41,841 nucleotides of DNA from Actinomycetes bacterium (GTDB taxonomy: Bacteria; Actinomycetota; Actinomycetes; DATJPE01), in NCBI GenBank assembly GCA_035506535.1, contig DATJPE010000017.1, positions 1 through 41,841 on the forward strand, read 5' to 3'. The notes beneath the pieces are model-generated. The model saw only the letters and a program-made list of their open reading frames with translations, did not search any database and had not been told where the DNA came from. A program made the translations under genes and the position numbers. Within the stretch, counting starts at the first letter, position 1; every line of letters starts with the position of its first letter. Shown here piece by piece: positions 35,034-41,841 of this stretch.

Positions 35034-36023
35034 ATGCAGGACCTGCGGCTGCTGGGGACGAGCGAGGACGGCTCCCGCCTCGTCCTGCAGTCACCCGAGG
35101 GGGAGACCTACGGCCTCCGGCTGGACGAGCGGCTGCACGCCGCGCTTCGCGGGGACCGGGCACGCCTCGGCCAGCTGCAGATCGAGCTGGACCACGAGTT
35201 GCGCCCCAGGGAGATCCAGGCTCGCATCCGTGCCGGTGAGTCCGCGGAGCAGATCGCGGAGTCGGCGGGCGTACCGCTCGAGGCGGTCCGCCGTTTCGAG
35301 GGCCCGATCCAGCTGGAGCGCACCCACGTGTCCGACCTGGCGCGGTCCACGAATGTCCGGCGGGTCACCGACGCGGCGGCCCGGCCGCTGGGCGAGCTGG
35401 TCGCGGAGCGGCTGGAGGCGCGTGGCGTCCCGGCCGACGCGCTGGTCTGGGACTCGTGGCGGCGCGACGACGGCCGCTGGCTGGTGCGCCTGGCCTACTC
35501 CCACGCCGGCCGCGACCACCACGCCAGCTGGGTCTTCGACCCCTCGGTGCGAACCGTCGAGCCCGCCGACGACGAGGCGCGCTGGCTGACCGAGGAAGAG
35601 CGGGCGGTGCCGGAGCACCGGGAGCCGCGACGCCAGCCGGTCCGCCTCGCGGCCGTCCCGACGGTCGAGGAGTCCGAGCCGGCCGACGACGGCGAGCCCG
35701 CCGAGCAGCCCGGTGCGGAAGCCCCAGGGGATGTCTCCGCGGAGGTCCTCGGGCCGGTGCCGAGCCCGCCCGCGCCGCCGCAGCCCGCCCACGACGCCAG
35801 CTGGATCCCCGGCTTCGGGTCGACGCCGGCAGTGGAGCCCGAGCCGGTCGACGGGCCGGCAGAGGCACCGCGCAAGGGCCGGCACCGCCGGACCAGGGCC
35901 GAGGTCCCGCCCGCGATCCCCGAGGAGGGTGCGGAGGCCGCGCCGCGGACCACCCGCCCGCGACGGGCCAGCGTGCCGAGCTGGGACGAGATCCTCTTCG
36001 GCAGCAGCAAGCCCGAGGACTGA
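35034..36023 (+). CDS. sepH: SepH-like septation protein (DUF3071)
   Basis: 329-aa actinobacterial cell-division protein. The N-terminal DUF3071 region (about 1-180) starts [18 protein letters not shown] and contains a helix-turn-helix-like part ([20 protein letters not shown]). A long disordered, Pro/Glu/Ala-rich linker (about 195-300) leads to the conserved C-terminal motif [15 protein letters not shown]. In Streptomyces and mycobacteria SepH binds FtsZ and promotes ring assembly. Start ATG 35034 matches the family N-terminus; the in-frame extension to 34941 overlaps the MFS gene and is rejected. Confidence 0.92.
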   Translation: MQDLRLLGTSEDGSRLVLQSPEGETYGLRLDERLHAALRGDRARLGQLQIELDHELRPREIQARIRAGESAEQIAESAGVPLEAVRRFEGPIQLERTHVSDLARSTNVRRVTDAAARPLGELVAERLEARGVPADALVWDSWRRDDGRWLVRLAYSHAGRDHHASWVFDPSVRTVEPADDEARWLTEEERAVPEHREPRRQPVRLAAVPTVEESEPADDGEPAEQPGAEAPGDVSAEVLGPVPSPPAPPQPAHDASWIPGFGSTPAVEPEPVDGPAEAPRKGRHRRTRAEVPPAIPEEGAEAAPRTTRPRRASVPSWDEILFGSSKPED

Positions 36024-36042
36024 CCGCCGCTCCGCGCCGCGA

Positions 36043-36891
36043 TCAGGTGCCGGTCTCGACCGGGCGCGCCGGATCGCTGACCCAGTCGCTCCAGGATCCC
36101 GGGTAGAGGGCGGCCACGAGACCGAGCCGGGCCAGCGCGAGGACGGTGTGGGCCGCCGTCACACCCGACCCGCAGTACGCCCCCAGCGCTCGCCCGGCAT
36201 CGACGCCGAGCCCGACGTAGCGTCGGCGCAACACCCCGACCGGCAGCCAGGTCCCGTCCTCGGCGAGGTCCTCGTCGGCCGGAGCGCTCACCGCACCCGG
36301 GATGTGCCCGGCGACGGGGTCGACCGGCTCCGCCTCACCGCGGAAGCGGGCCGCCGCCCGAGCATCCAGTAGCACCCCCTCGCGCGCCAGGTCGGCGGCG
36401 TCCGTCGCGTCCAGCGTCGGCATGCGGCCCCAGCCGGCCACGAAGTCCCCGGGCGGTTGCTCGCGTCCGGGCCCGACCTCGACAGCTCCCCCCGAGGTCA
36501 CCCAGGCCCGCCAGCCGCCGTCGAGCTGGCGTACGTCGGGATGTCCGGCGTGGCGCAGCAGCCACCACGCCCGCGCCGCCGACGTCCCGTCCGCCTCGTC
36601 CATGACCACCACGATGCGACCGACGTCGACGCCCAGGCGGCGCAGCGAGGTGGCGAGCACCTGCTGATCGGGCAGCGGATGACGGCCTCCGACCCGGTCG
36701 GCGCGCACCGGGCCGGCCAGCTCCGTCTCGAGGTCGAGGTAGCCGGCTCGGGGCACGTGGCCGGCCTCGAAGGCCTCGCGCGGGGGCGGTCCGCCGAGGC
36801 GCCACCGCACGTCGAGCACCCGTGGCGGGTTCGGGCCGGAGAGGGCTGCGCGCAGCCACGCGACGTCGACGAGGGGGTCGGAGACGCCCAC
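36043..36891 (-). CDS. sseA: 3-Mercaptopyruvate/thiosulfate sulfurtransferase
   Basis: 282-aa tandem rhodanese. The N-terminal inactive domain (about 5-140; VLDVRWRLGG, VVVMDEADGTSAARAWWLL, QLDGGWRAW) precedes the C-terminal catalytic domain with the Cys loop AYCGSGVTAAHTVLAL (about residue 240). CGSGVT is the mercaptopyruvate-sulfurtransferase form rather than the thiosulfate-preferring form. It is soluble. GTG 36891 follows the phosphatase stop by 3 nt, suggesting co-transcription. It is convergent with sepH, 19 bp apart. Confidence 0.88.
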   Translation of the reverse strand: MGVSDPLVDVAWLRAALSGPNPPRVLDVRWRLGGPPPREAFEAGHVPRAGYLDLETELAGPVRADRVGGRHPLPDQQVLATSLRRLGVDVGRIVVVMDEADGTSAARAWWLLRHAGHPDVRQLDGGWRAWVTSGGAVEVGPGREQPPGDFVAGWGRMPTLDATDAADLAREGVLLDARAAARFRGEAEPVDPVAGHIPGAVSAPADEDLAEDGTWLPVGVLRRRYVGLGVDAGRALGAYCGSGVTAAHTVLALARLGLVAALYPGSWSDWVSDPARPVETGT

Positions 36892-36894
36892 CGC

Positions 36895-38016
36895 TCAGCC
36901 GACCGCGGACAGCAGCGGGACGAGCATCTCCTCCGCGGTGAGCGAGCCGTGCTGACCCGGCAGCCTGCGTTCATGCGGGGCGGAGCTGCCGGCCAGGACG
37001 AGTGAGCGGTCGCGGGCCGCGGCGACCACGTCGCCCAGCCGCCCGCGCACGCTCGGCTCGACCGCGCCGAACCAGCCCTCGGCCACCGCCTCGTCCCGGG
37101 AGCGCACCCAGGCGCGCTCCCCCAGCCGCTCGCGCCACGCGGCGAGCACGTCGGCCGCGGCGCCCCGGCGGGCGTACACGTGCCGAAAGCGCGGCTCGCC
37201 GCCCAGCTGGGCGACCCCCGACGACAGCTGGGGGTCGCCCTCGACGTCGGCGGCGCTCGCCAGGTCGACGTCGACCATCCCGTGGTCCCCGGTCACGACC
37301 AGCAGCCCGCCCGGTGGCAGCTGCTCCAGCAGCGCCGCGACGAGAGCGTCGACGAGCGCGAGCTGGGCCCGCCAGTGGGGGGAGTCGACGCCACGCCGGT
37401 GTCCGGTGGCGTCGACGTCGGAGACATAGGCCAGGACCAGTGAGCGCGGGCCGGCCCGCAGGGCATCGCCGACGACTGCGATGCGCTCCCCCCAGGTGGC
37501 CGCGGGCCGGTACGTCGCGCCGCGCAGCGCCGCCACGGTGAGCCCGGAGCCCTCGAACTCCGGGGGACCGACGTGCGAGACGGCCACGCCGGCGGCTGCC
37601 GCCTCCTCGAAGAGGGTGCCGCGCGGCTGGACCAGGCTCGGGTCGACCCCGGTCGACCAGCGCAGCGCGTTGAGGATCCCGTGCCCCTGGAGGCGGAAGG
37701 TGTAGCCGACCAGCCCGTGCGCACCGGTCGGCAGCCCCGAGCCCAGGCAGGCCAGGCTGGTGGCGGTCGTCGACGGGACGCCGACGGTCAGGCTCACCTG
37801 GCTCATCCCGTGCATGACCGGAGCCACGGATGCCCCGGCGGCGGCGAGCCCCCTGGACCCGAGTCCGTCGACGAGCAGGACACAAACCCGCTCCGCGAGC
37901 GGGAGCCCCACGGTGTCGAGGTGACCGGGCAGCCCGAGGACGGCCACGACCGAGGGGAGCAGGCGCGCGATCGACGCCCCGCCGTACGCCGGCAGGACCA
38001 GCCCGTCCTCGCTCAA
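36895..38016 (-). CDS. Alkaline-phosphatase-superfamily (nucleotide pyrophosphatase/PDE-like) protein
   Basis: 373-aa enzyme with the two-metal site of the superfamily: Asp in VLLVDGLGSRG, nucleophile Thr in GVPSTTATSLACLGSG, Asp/His in YVSDVDATGHRRG, Asp-His in VTGDHGMVDVD and His in GQHGSLTAEEM. There is no signal peptide, so it acts in the cytoplasm; the substrate could be a nucleotide or phosphodiester. The start is an unusual TTG at 38016 overlapping the DUF5998 stop (TTGA); no better ATG or GTG lies nearby. It is probably co-transcribed with DUF5998 and the sulfurtransferase. Confidence 0.85.
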   Translation of the reverse strand: MSEDGLVLPAYGGASIARLLPSVVAVLGLPGHLDTVGLPLAERVCVLLVDGLGSRGLAAAGASVAPVMHGMSQVSLTVGVPSTTATSLACLGSGLPTGAHGLVGYTFRLQGHGILNALRWSTGVDPSLVQPRGTLFEEAAAAGVAVSHVGPPEFEGSGLTVAALRGATYRPAATWGERIAVVGDALRAGPRSLVLAYVSDVDATGHRRGVDSPHWRAQLALVDALVAALLEQLPPGGLLVVTGDHGMVDVDLASAADVEGDPQLSSGVAQLGGEPRFRHVYARRGAAADVLAAWRERLGERAWVRSRDEAVAEGWFGAVEPSVRGRLGDVVAAARDRSLVLAGSSAPHERRLPGQHGSLTAEEMLVPLLSAVG

Positions 38017-38597
38017 CCGCGCGCGCCCGCGGTGGCCGTCGACAGCGCGCCGGCGAACGCCAGTGCCTGCCGCACCGCGTCCTGCCCGTCCCCGGCGTCG
38101 CTGACCCGGACCGACAGGTCATCGGCGCTCAGCGTGCCGGTGTAGCCGTGGTCGGCGTCGCACTCGGGGTCGCCGCAGGACGCCGGCTCGAGGTCGACCC
38201 GGCTGATCGCGCCCCACCCCAGAGTGACCACGACGTCGCGCGCCGGCTGGCCGCCGCGATAGCGGTCCGGGTCGGCGACGGTGCGGCTGACGGCGATCGA
38301 GCCGATCCGCGACAGCGGGACGGTCTCCACCGAGCTGATGGCGTAGGGCGTGGGGCTCGACTCGTCCGGCGGGCTGTCATCGGTGTGCCCGACCACGAGG
38401 CGGGACGGGGTCAGCACCAAGACCGTGACGTGCCGGCGAAGCTCGTCGCGGTCGAAGGTCGCCTCGTGGTGGACGAGGAACGCGCGCACCTGTTCGCCCG
38501 CGATGGCGGACTCCACCGTCTCGGCGACGAGGTCGGGGTAGTAGCCGCAGCGATCGATCGCCACCCGCAGGTCCGCGACGGAGGTGGGGTGCGCCAT
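38013..38597 (-). CDS. DUF5998 family protein
   Basis: 194-aa soluble protein of the actinobacterial DUF5998 type, recognised by its overall sequence and its position before the phosphodiesterase-like gene. Visible segments are HVTVLVLTPSRLVVGHTDD, VETVPLSRIGSIAVSRTV and a Cys/His cluster (CGDPECDADHGYTG) that could bind a metal. The beta-rich first part resembles a PH-like fold, but no function is known. ATG 38597 lies 6 nt after CAGACT (38609-38604), a leaderless start whose box overlaps the MFS stop codon. Confidence 0.75.
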   Translation of the reverse strand: MAHPTSVADLRVAIDRCGYYPDLVAETVESAIAGEQVRAFLVHHEATFDRDELRRHVTVLVLTPSRLVVGHTDDSPPDESSPTPYAISSVETVPLSRIGSIAVSRTVADPDRYRGGQPARDVVVTLGWGAISRVDLEPASCGDPECDADHGYTGTLSADDLSVRVSDAGDGQDAVRQALAFAGALSTATAGARG

Positions 38598-38601
38598 GGG
38601 T

Positions 38602-39927
38602 TCAGTCTGGCACCTCCGCGACCAGGCCGGCCCCGGCCGCGTGGCCGATGGGGATGGCCATGTCCCCGGGCGCCAGCCCGTCCTGCCCCGGGGTGAGGAC
38701 CCGGCGCAGTCGAAGGGCCAGCGCGCCAGCAGCCAGGCAGCCGACGGTGACGAGGACGACCCAGGCGGCCGAGTGCCCTGCACCGAGCAGGACACCGGTC
38801 AATGCCGGCCCCAGCATGCCCGAGAGGCTCCAGGTCAGCGTCCCGACGGCGTTGTAGCGGCCGCGGAGGTCCTCGGGGGCCAGGTCGTTGATGATTGCCG
38901 GGGTGACCGGCTGCCACAGCGTCTCGCCGACCGCGAAGACGAGCGGGCAGAGCAGGACGAGCAGCACCGCACCGGCGCCCGAAGCCTTCGAGGCGAGGCC
39001 GAGGACCAGCCACGAGCCGGCCCACAGCAGTCCGACCAGGCCGAGCGCCCGACTGCGCCGGCGACCGCGAAGGACGCGGATGACGACCATCTGGCCGAGG
39101 ACGATGGCCACGGTGTTGCCCACGTACCCGAAGGCGACTACCCGGTCGGAGACGCCGACCACCGTGCTGGCGAAGTACGGGAAGCCGACCTCCAGGGCGC
39201 CGTAGCCGCAGGTGAGCATGACCACCGACAAGACGGCCAAGCGGCGCAACGCCCGGTCGGCGGCGATGTCTCGCCAGGTCCCGGGCGACTCCTCCTCGGT
39301 GGGCGTGGCGGGAGGGATCGGGCCGCCCACCCCGCGCATCGAGAACATGATCGCGGCGAAGGCCAGGAACGCCAGCGCGTCGCCGAGGTACAGCAGTTGG
39401 AAGGTGACCGGCCGACGGGCGTCGACGAACAGTCCGGCCAGCAGGCCACCCACGCCGATCCCGAGGTTCAGGGCGGCGAAGTTCAGCCCGAACACCCGCT
39501 GCCGCTCGTCCTCGCCGACCAGCCGGGACAGCAGTGTCGCCCCCGCGGGCCACAGCCCCACGTTGCCCACCGCCGACACCGTCGCCGGCAGGAACGCCTG
39601 TGGCGCGGTGTGGACGAACGCCCAACCCGCGGTCGCGACCGCGCAGACCAGAGGCGACAGACGCAGGACCGGGCCGGGCCCGAACCGGTCCACGAGCCAG
39701 CCGGCCGTCGGCGTGAGCGCGAAGCTCAGCAGCGCCTCCCAGGCCACCGCGAGGCCAGCGATGCTCGCCGGGATCCCGCGGACCTGGGAGAGGTAGACCA
39801 CGAGGAACGGCAGGACGAGGCCGTTGCCCAGCGCGCCGACCAGGACGGCGGCCAGCATCCGGCGGACCGGCGCCGGGAGCGGCGCGCCGGCCCAGCCCCG
39901 GAGGCGGCGCTCGGACAGGAGGCTCAC
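38602..39927 (-). CDS. MFS transporter, multidrug-exporter-like
   Basis: 441-aa protein with 12 predicted helices. The signature loop GWLVDRFGPGPVLRL follows helix 2, and DLAPEDLRGRYNAVGTL lies in the second half, as in MdtH/YceL-like exporters. A polar linker (PPATPTEEESPGTWRD, near 205-220) joins the halves. The substrate is unknown. GTG 39927 lies 9 nt after TAGCGT (39942-39937). Divergent from psuG; a link with nucleoside traffic is only a positional guess. Confidence 0.83.
   Translation of the reverse strand: MSLLSERRLRGWAGAPLPAPVRRMLAAVLVGALGNGLVLPFLVVYLSQVRGIPASIAGLAVAWEALLSFALTPTAGWLVDRFGPGPVLRLSPLVCAVATAGWAFVHTAPQAFLPATVSAVGNVGLWPAGATLLSRLVGEDERQRVFGLNFAALNLGIGVGGLLAGLFVDARRPVTFQLLYLGDALAFLAFAAIMFSMRGVGGPIPPATPTEEESPGTWRDIAADRALRRLAVLSVVMLTCGYGALEVGFPYFASTVVGVSDRVVAFGYVGNTVAIVLGQMVVIRVLRGRRRSRALGLVGLLWAGSWLVLGLASKASGAGAVLLVLLCPLVFAVGETLWQPVTPAIINDLAPEDLRGRYNAVGTLTWSLSGMLGPALTGVLLGAGHSAAWVVLVTVGCLAAGALALRLRRVLTPGQDGLAPGDMAIPIGHAAGAGLVAEVPD
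38604..38609 (-). promoter_or_regulatory. Leaderless -10 box of DUF5998
   Basis: CAGACT on the minus strand, 6 nt before ATG 38597. It overlaps the last codon and stop of the upstream MFS gene (stop 38604-38602). Confidence 0.45.
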
Positions 39928-40010
39928 GGTGCCGGAACGCTAGTCAGCACGACCGACGTCCTCGACCGGTTATCGGCCCCCGCCAGGCCGCCAGGGCGGG
40001 GACCGGGGGT

Positions 40011-40016
40011 TAGCGT
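40011..40016 (+). promoter_or_regulatory. Leaderless -10 box of psuG
   Basis: TAGCGT is followed after 7 nt by ATG 40024. The MFS box (minus strand TAGCGT, 39942-39937) is the same hexamer facing the other way. Confidence 0.5.
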
Positions 40017-40023
40017 GGAGCCC

Positions 40024-40953
40024 ATGCACCCCGCCCTCAGCGTGCACCCCGACGTGGCAGCGGCCCTGGCCGACGGGCGTCCCGTGGTGGCCCTGGAGTC
40101 GACGATCATCTCCCACGGGCTGCCCCGCCCCGCCAACCTCGAGACCGCCCTGCGCATCGAGGAGGCGGTACGTGCCGCGGGCGCCGTACCGGCCACCATC
40201 GCGGTGGTGGACGGTCGGGTGTGCGTCGGGCTCGACGATGCGCTGCTGGACGCCGTCGCGATGCGTGACGACGTCGTCAAGGTGTCCCTGCGCGATGTCG
40301 GCACGCTCGTCGCCCGGGGCGGCATCGGGGCCACGACGGTGGCGTCCACGAGCCACATCGCAAGGCTGGCGGGGATCAGGGTCTTTGCGACCGGCGGGCT
40401 CGGCGGCGTGCACCGGGAGGCCCGCGACACCTGGGACGAGTCCGCGGACCTCACGACGCTGGGGGTCACCCCCGTCACCGTGATCTGCGCCGGGGTCAAG
40501 TCGATCCTCGACGTGGCCGCGACGCTGGAGCGCCTCGAGACCCTCAACGTCGGCCTGGTCGGCTACGGCACCGACAGCTTCCCCGGCTTCTACCTGCACT
40601 CCTCTGGACACGCGGTGGAGTGGCGGGTGGACAGCCCGGCCCAGGTGGCGGGGGTGATGGCCGCCCGACGGGCATTGGACCTGCAAGGCGCCCTCGTGGT
40701 CGCCAACCCACTGCCCCCCGAGGACGCCCTCGACCCCGAGCTGCACGACCGGGTGCTCGAGAGCGGCCTGGCCGCGGCGGCACGGACCGGCGTACGCGGC
40801 AAGGACGTCACCCCGTTCCTCCTCGACCACTTCCACCGTGAGACGCACGGTGCCAGCCTGGAGGCCAACGTCAAGATCGTGCTCCGCAACGCCGAGCTCG
40901 CGGCGCAGGTGGCCGCGGCCGACGCCGCGGTCCAGGAGCCCGCCTTCGCGTGA
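40024..40953 (+). CDS. psuG: Pseudouridine-5'-phosphate glycosidase
   Basis: 309-aa PsuG/YeiN enzyme that splits pseudouridine-5'-phosphate into uracil and ribose-5-phosphate. The family signature ALESTIISHGLPRPAN (Glu25) is at the N-terminus. RGGIGATTVASTSHIA, FATGGLGGVHR and the catalytic-lysine segment CAGVKSILDVAATLE follow, then GTDSFPGFY and NPLP. The length is normal. The TGA overlaps the GTG of a PfkB kinase, giving the usual psuG-psuK pair for pseudouridine breakdown. Confidence 0.93.
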   Translation: MHPALSVHPDVAAALADGRPVVALESTIISHGLPRPANLETALRIEEAVRAAGAVPATIAVVDGRVCVGLDDALLDAVAMRDDVVKVSLRDVGTLVARGGIGATTVASTSHIARLAGIRVFATGGLGGVHREARDTWDESADLTTLGVTPVTVICAGVKSILDVAATLERLETLNVGLVGYGTDSFPGFYLHSSGHAVEWRVDSPAQVAGVMAARRALDLQGALVVANPLPPEDALDPELHDRVLESGLAAAARTGVRGKDVTPFLLDHFHRETHGASLEANVKIVLRNAELAAQVAAADAAVQEPAFA

Positions 40954-41841
40954 GCCGGGCCACCTACGTCGTCCTCGGCGACGTCATGACCGACGTCGTG
41001 TGCCTGCTGCGGGGTCCGGTCGTCGTCGGCTCGGACTCCCCCGCCGCGATCCGGGTGCAGGGCGGTGGCTCGGCCGCGAACACCGCGGCCTGGCTGGCCG
41101 CCACCGGCCATCGAGCGGTCCTCGTCTGCCGGGTCGGTGACGACCCGGCTGGCGAGGTGTCGGTGGCCACGCTGCGGCGCTCCGGCGTCGAGGTGGCGGC
41201 CACGGTCGACCCCGAGCGGGCGACCGGGACCTGCGTCGTGCTCGTCGGGCCCGACGGGGAGCGCAGCATGGTCCCCGACACCGGCGCCAACGCGGTATGG
41301 GCGCTGGGCGACCTCCCCGACGAGGGCTGGGGTTCGGCCACCCACCTGCACGTCAGCGGCTACGCGCTGGTCAACCCCGGGGCCAGGGACGCCGCCCTGG
41401 AGGCCATCCGGCGGACCCGGGCCGGCGGCGGCACCGTCTCGGTCGACGTGGCGTCGGCCGAGCCCTTGCGGGAGAACGGTCCGGCCCGCTTCCTGGGCGG
41501 GGTGGCCGGCGTGGACGTCCTGCTGGCCAACGAGGCGGAGGCGGCCGTCCTCACCGGCCGCGCCGACCCCGAGGAGGCGGGTCGGTCGCTGGCGGCGTAC
41601 GCGGGCGTGGCGGTCGTGAAGCTCGGCGCGCACGGGGCGCTGCTGGCGCGCCGTACCGGGGCGATCGTGCGTCGCCCAGGGCGGCCCGTCGAGGTGATCG
41701 ACACGACTGGCGCAGGTGACGCCTTCGCCGCGGGCTTCCTGCCGGCCTGGCGAGACGGTCTGGGCGACGAGGCCTCGCTGTCCGCCGGCAACGCCCTGGG
41801 CGCCGACGCGGTCGCCCGGCCGGGCGCGCGACCCTCACGAC
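40950..41841 (+). CDS. psuK: PfkB-family carbohydrate kinase, probable pseudouridine kinase (truncated by window end)
   Basis: 297 codons are visible and no stop is reached. GTG 40950 overlaps the psuG stop (GTGA). PfkB features are the N-terminal GGGSAANTAAWLAATGH (substrate and dimer region, about 38-54), a middle DVLLANEAEAAVLTG (about 189-203) and the catalytic DTTGAGDAFAAGF near 251-263. Family proteins are about 300 aa, so only the last few residues are missing. Coupling with psuG argues for pseudouridine as substrate, but ribokinase-like substrates cannot be excluded by sequence alone. Confidence 0.85.
   Translation, partial: MSRATYVVLGDVMTDVVCLLRGPVVVGSDSPAAIRVQGGGSAANTAAWLAATGHRAVLVCRVGDDPAGEVSVATLRRSGVEVAATVDPERATGTCVVLVGPDGERSMVPDTGANAVWALGDLPDEGWGSATHLHVSGYALVNPGARDAALEAIRRTRAGGGTVSVDVASAEPLRENGPARFLGGVAGVDVLLANEAEAAVLTGRADPEEAGRSLAAYAGVAVVKLGAHGALLARRTGAIVRRPGRPVEVIDTTGAGDAFAAGFLPAWRDGLGDEASLSAGNALGADAVARPGARPSR

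Noticed and set aside
32599-35163. Ferrochelatase frame open far upstream to 35163
   Set aside because: Ferrochelatase homology starts at GTG 33678, where a -10 box is correctly spaced. The extension lies opposite the MFS gene.
1-41841. tRNA, rRNA, insertion sequences, prophage or defence genes
   Set aside because: No cloverleaf, rRNA segment, transposase, integrase, terminal repeats or nuclease/toxin gene was recognised; composition is uniform.

Overview
The window comes from a very GC-rich actinobacterium (class Actinomycetes). GTG starts are common, many genes carry a TANNNT-type -10 box only 6-7 nt before the start codon (leaderless mRNAs), and several families are essentially actinobacterial: DUF3000, DUF3093, DUF3159, DUF3710, DUF4193, DUF4235, SepH, a Rok7B7-like ROK regulator and a CeoB/CeoC pair. 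I cannot assign an order or genus. From memory, the gene order resembles the Mycobacterium tuberculosis Rv2680-Rv2701c block and the Streptomyces dxs/rok7B7-xylFGH neighbourhood. No rRNA, tRNA, CRISPR array, prophage or insertion sequence was seen; this is mostly core chromosome.

Layout. 1-4.3 kb: the end of a Cys-rich protein, an EamA permease, DUF3000, an atypical response regulator, RNase D (HRDC) and a GNAT enzyme. 4.3-9.3 kb: a thiolase / trifunctional FadB-like pair behind a palindromic operator, a second GNAT and an unrecognised 289-aa protein. 9.3-17.4 kb (minus strand): xylulokinase, then xylF-xylG-xylH with a ROK repressor, then dxs. 17.5-21.1 kb: a small hypothetical gene, aconitase with a perfect 14-bp-arm palindrome at its promoter, and a small membrane protein. 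21.2-25.8 kb: a TrmA-like rRNA/tRNA methyltransferase and a KimA-like K+ permease, divergent from the two TrkA/RCK proteins CeoB and CeoC. 25.9-30.9 kb: the conserved block DUF3159, OB-fold protein, DUF3710, dut, hotdog thioesterase, DUF3093, DUF4235, an EcsC-like protein and DUF4193. 31.2-36.9 kb: a gamma-carbonic-anhydrase-like protein, inositol monophosphatase, ferrochelatase, an MFS permease, sepH and a mercaptopyruvate-type sulfurtransferase. 36.9-41.8 kb: an alkaline-phosphatase-superfamily enzyme, DUF5998, an MFS exporter, and psuG with a PfkB kinase cut off by the window end.

How the genes work together. The fad pair performs beta-oxidation steps. The xyl cluster imports xylose and phosphorylates xylulose; no xylose isomerase gene is present here. 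Xylulose-5-phosphate feeds the pentose phosphate pathway, while dxs makes 1-deoxyxylulose-5-phosphate for isoprenoids. KimA-like/CeoB/CeoC probably form a potassium uptake module. psuG and the kinase would degrade pseudouridine. Four-base start/stop overlaps (GTGA, ATGA, TTGA) tie many neighbours together translationally.

Most unusual features: the operators before acnA, xylF and the thiolase gene; a 29-bp tandem hairpin array that copies the 3' end of the DUF3710 gene; hairpins whose loop is exactly a stop codon; the response regulator lacking the phospho-acceptor Asp; and the altered metal site of the carbonic-anhydrase-like protein. I did not find a clear multi-gene system that is wholly new.
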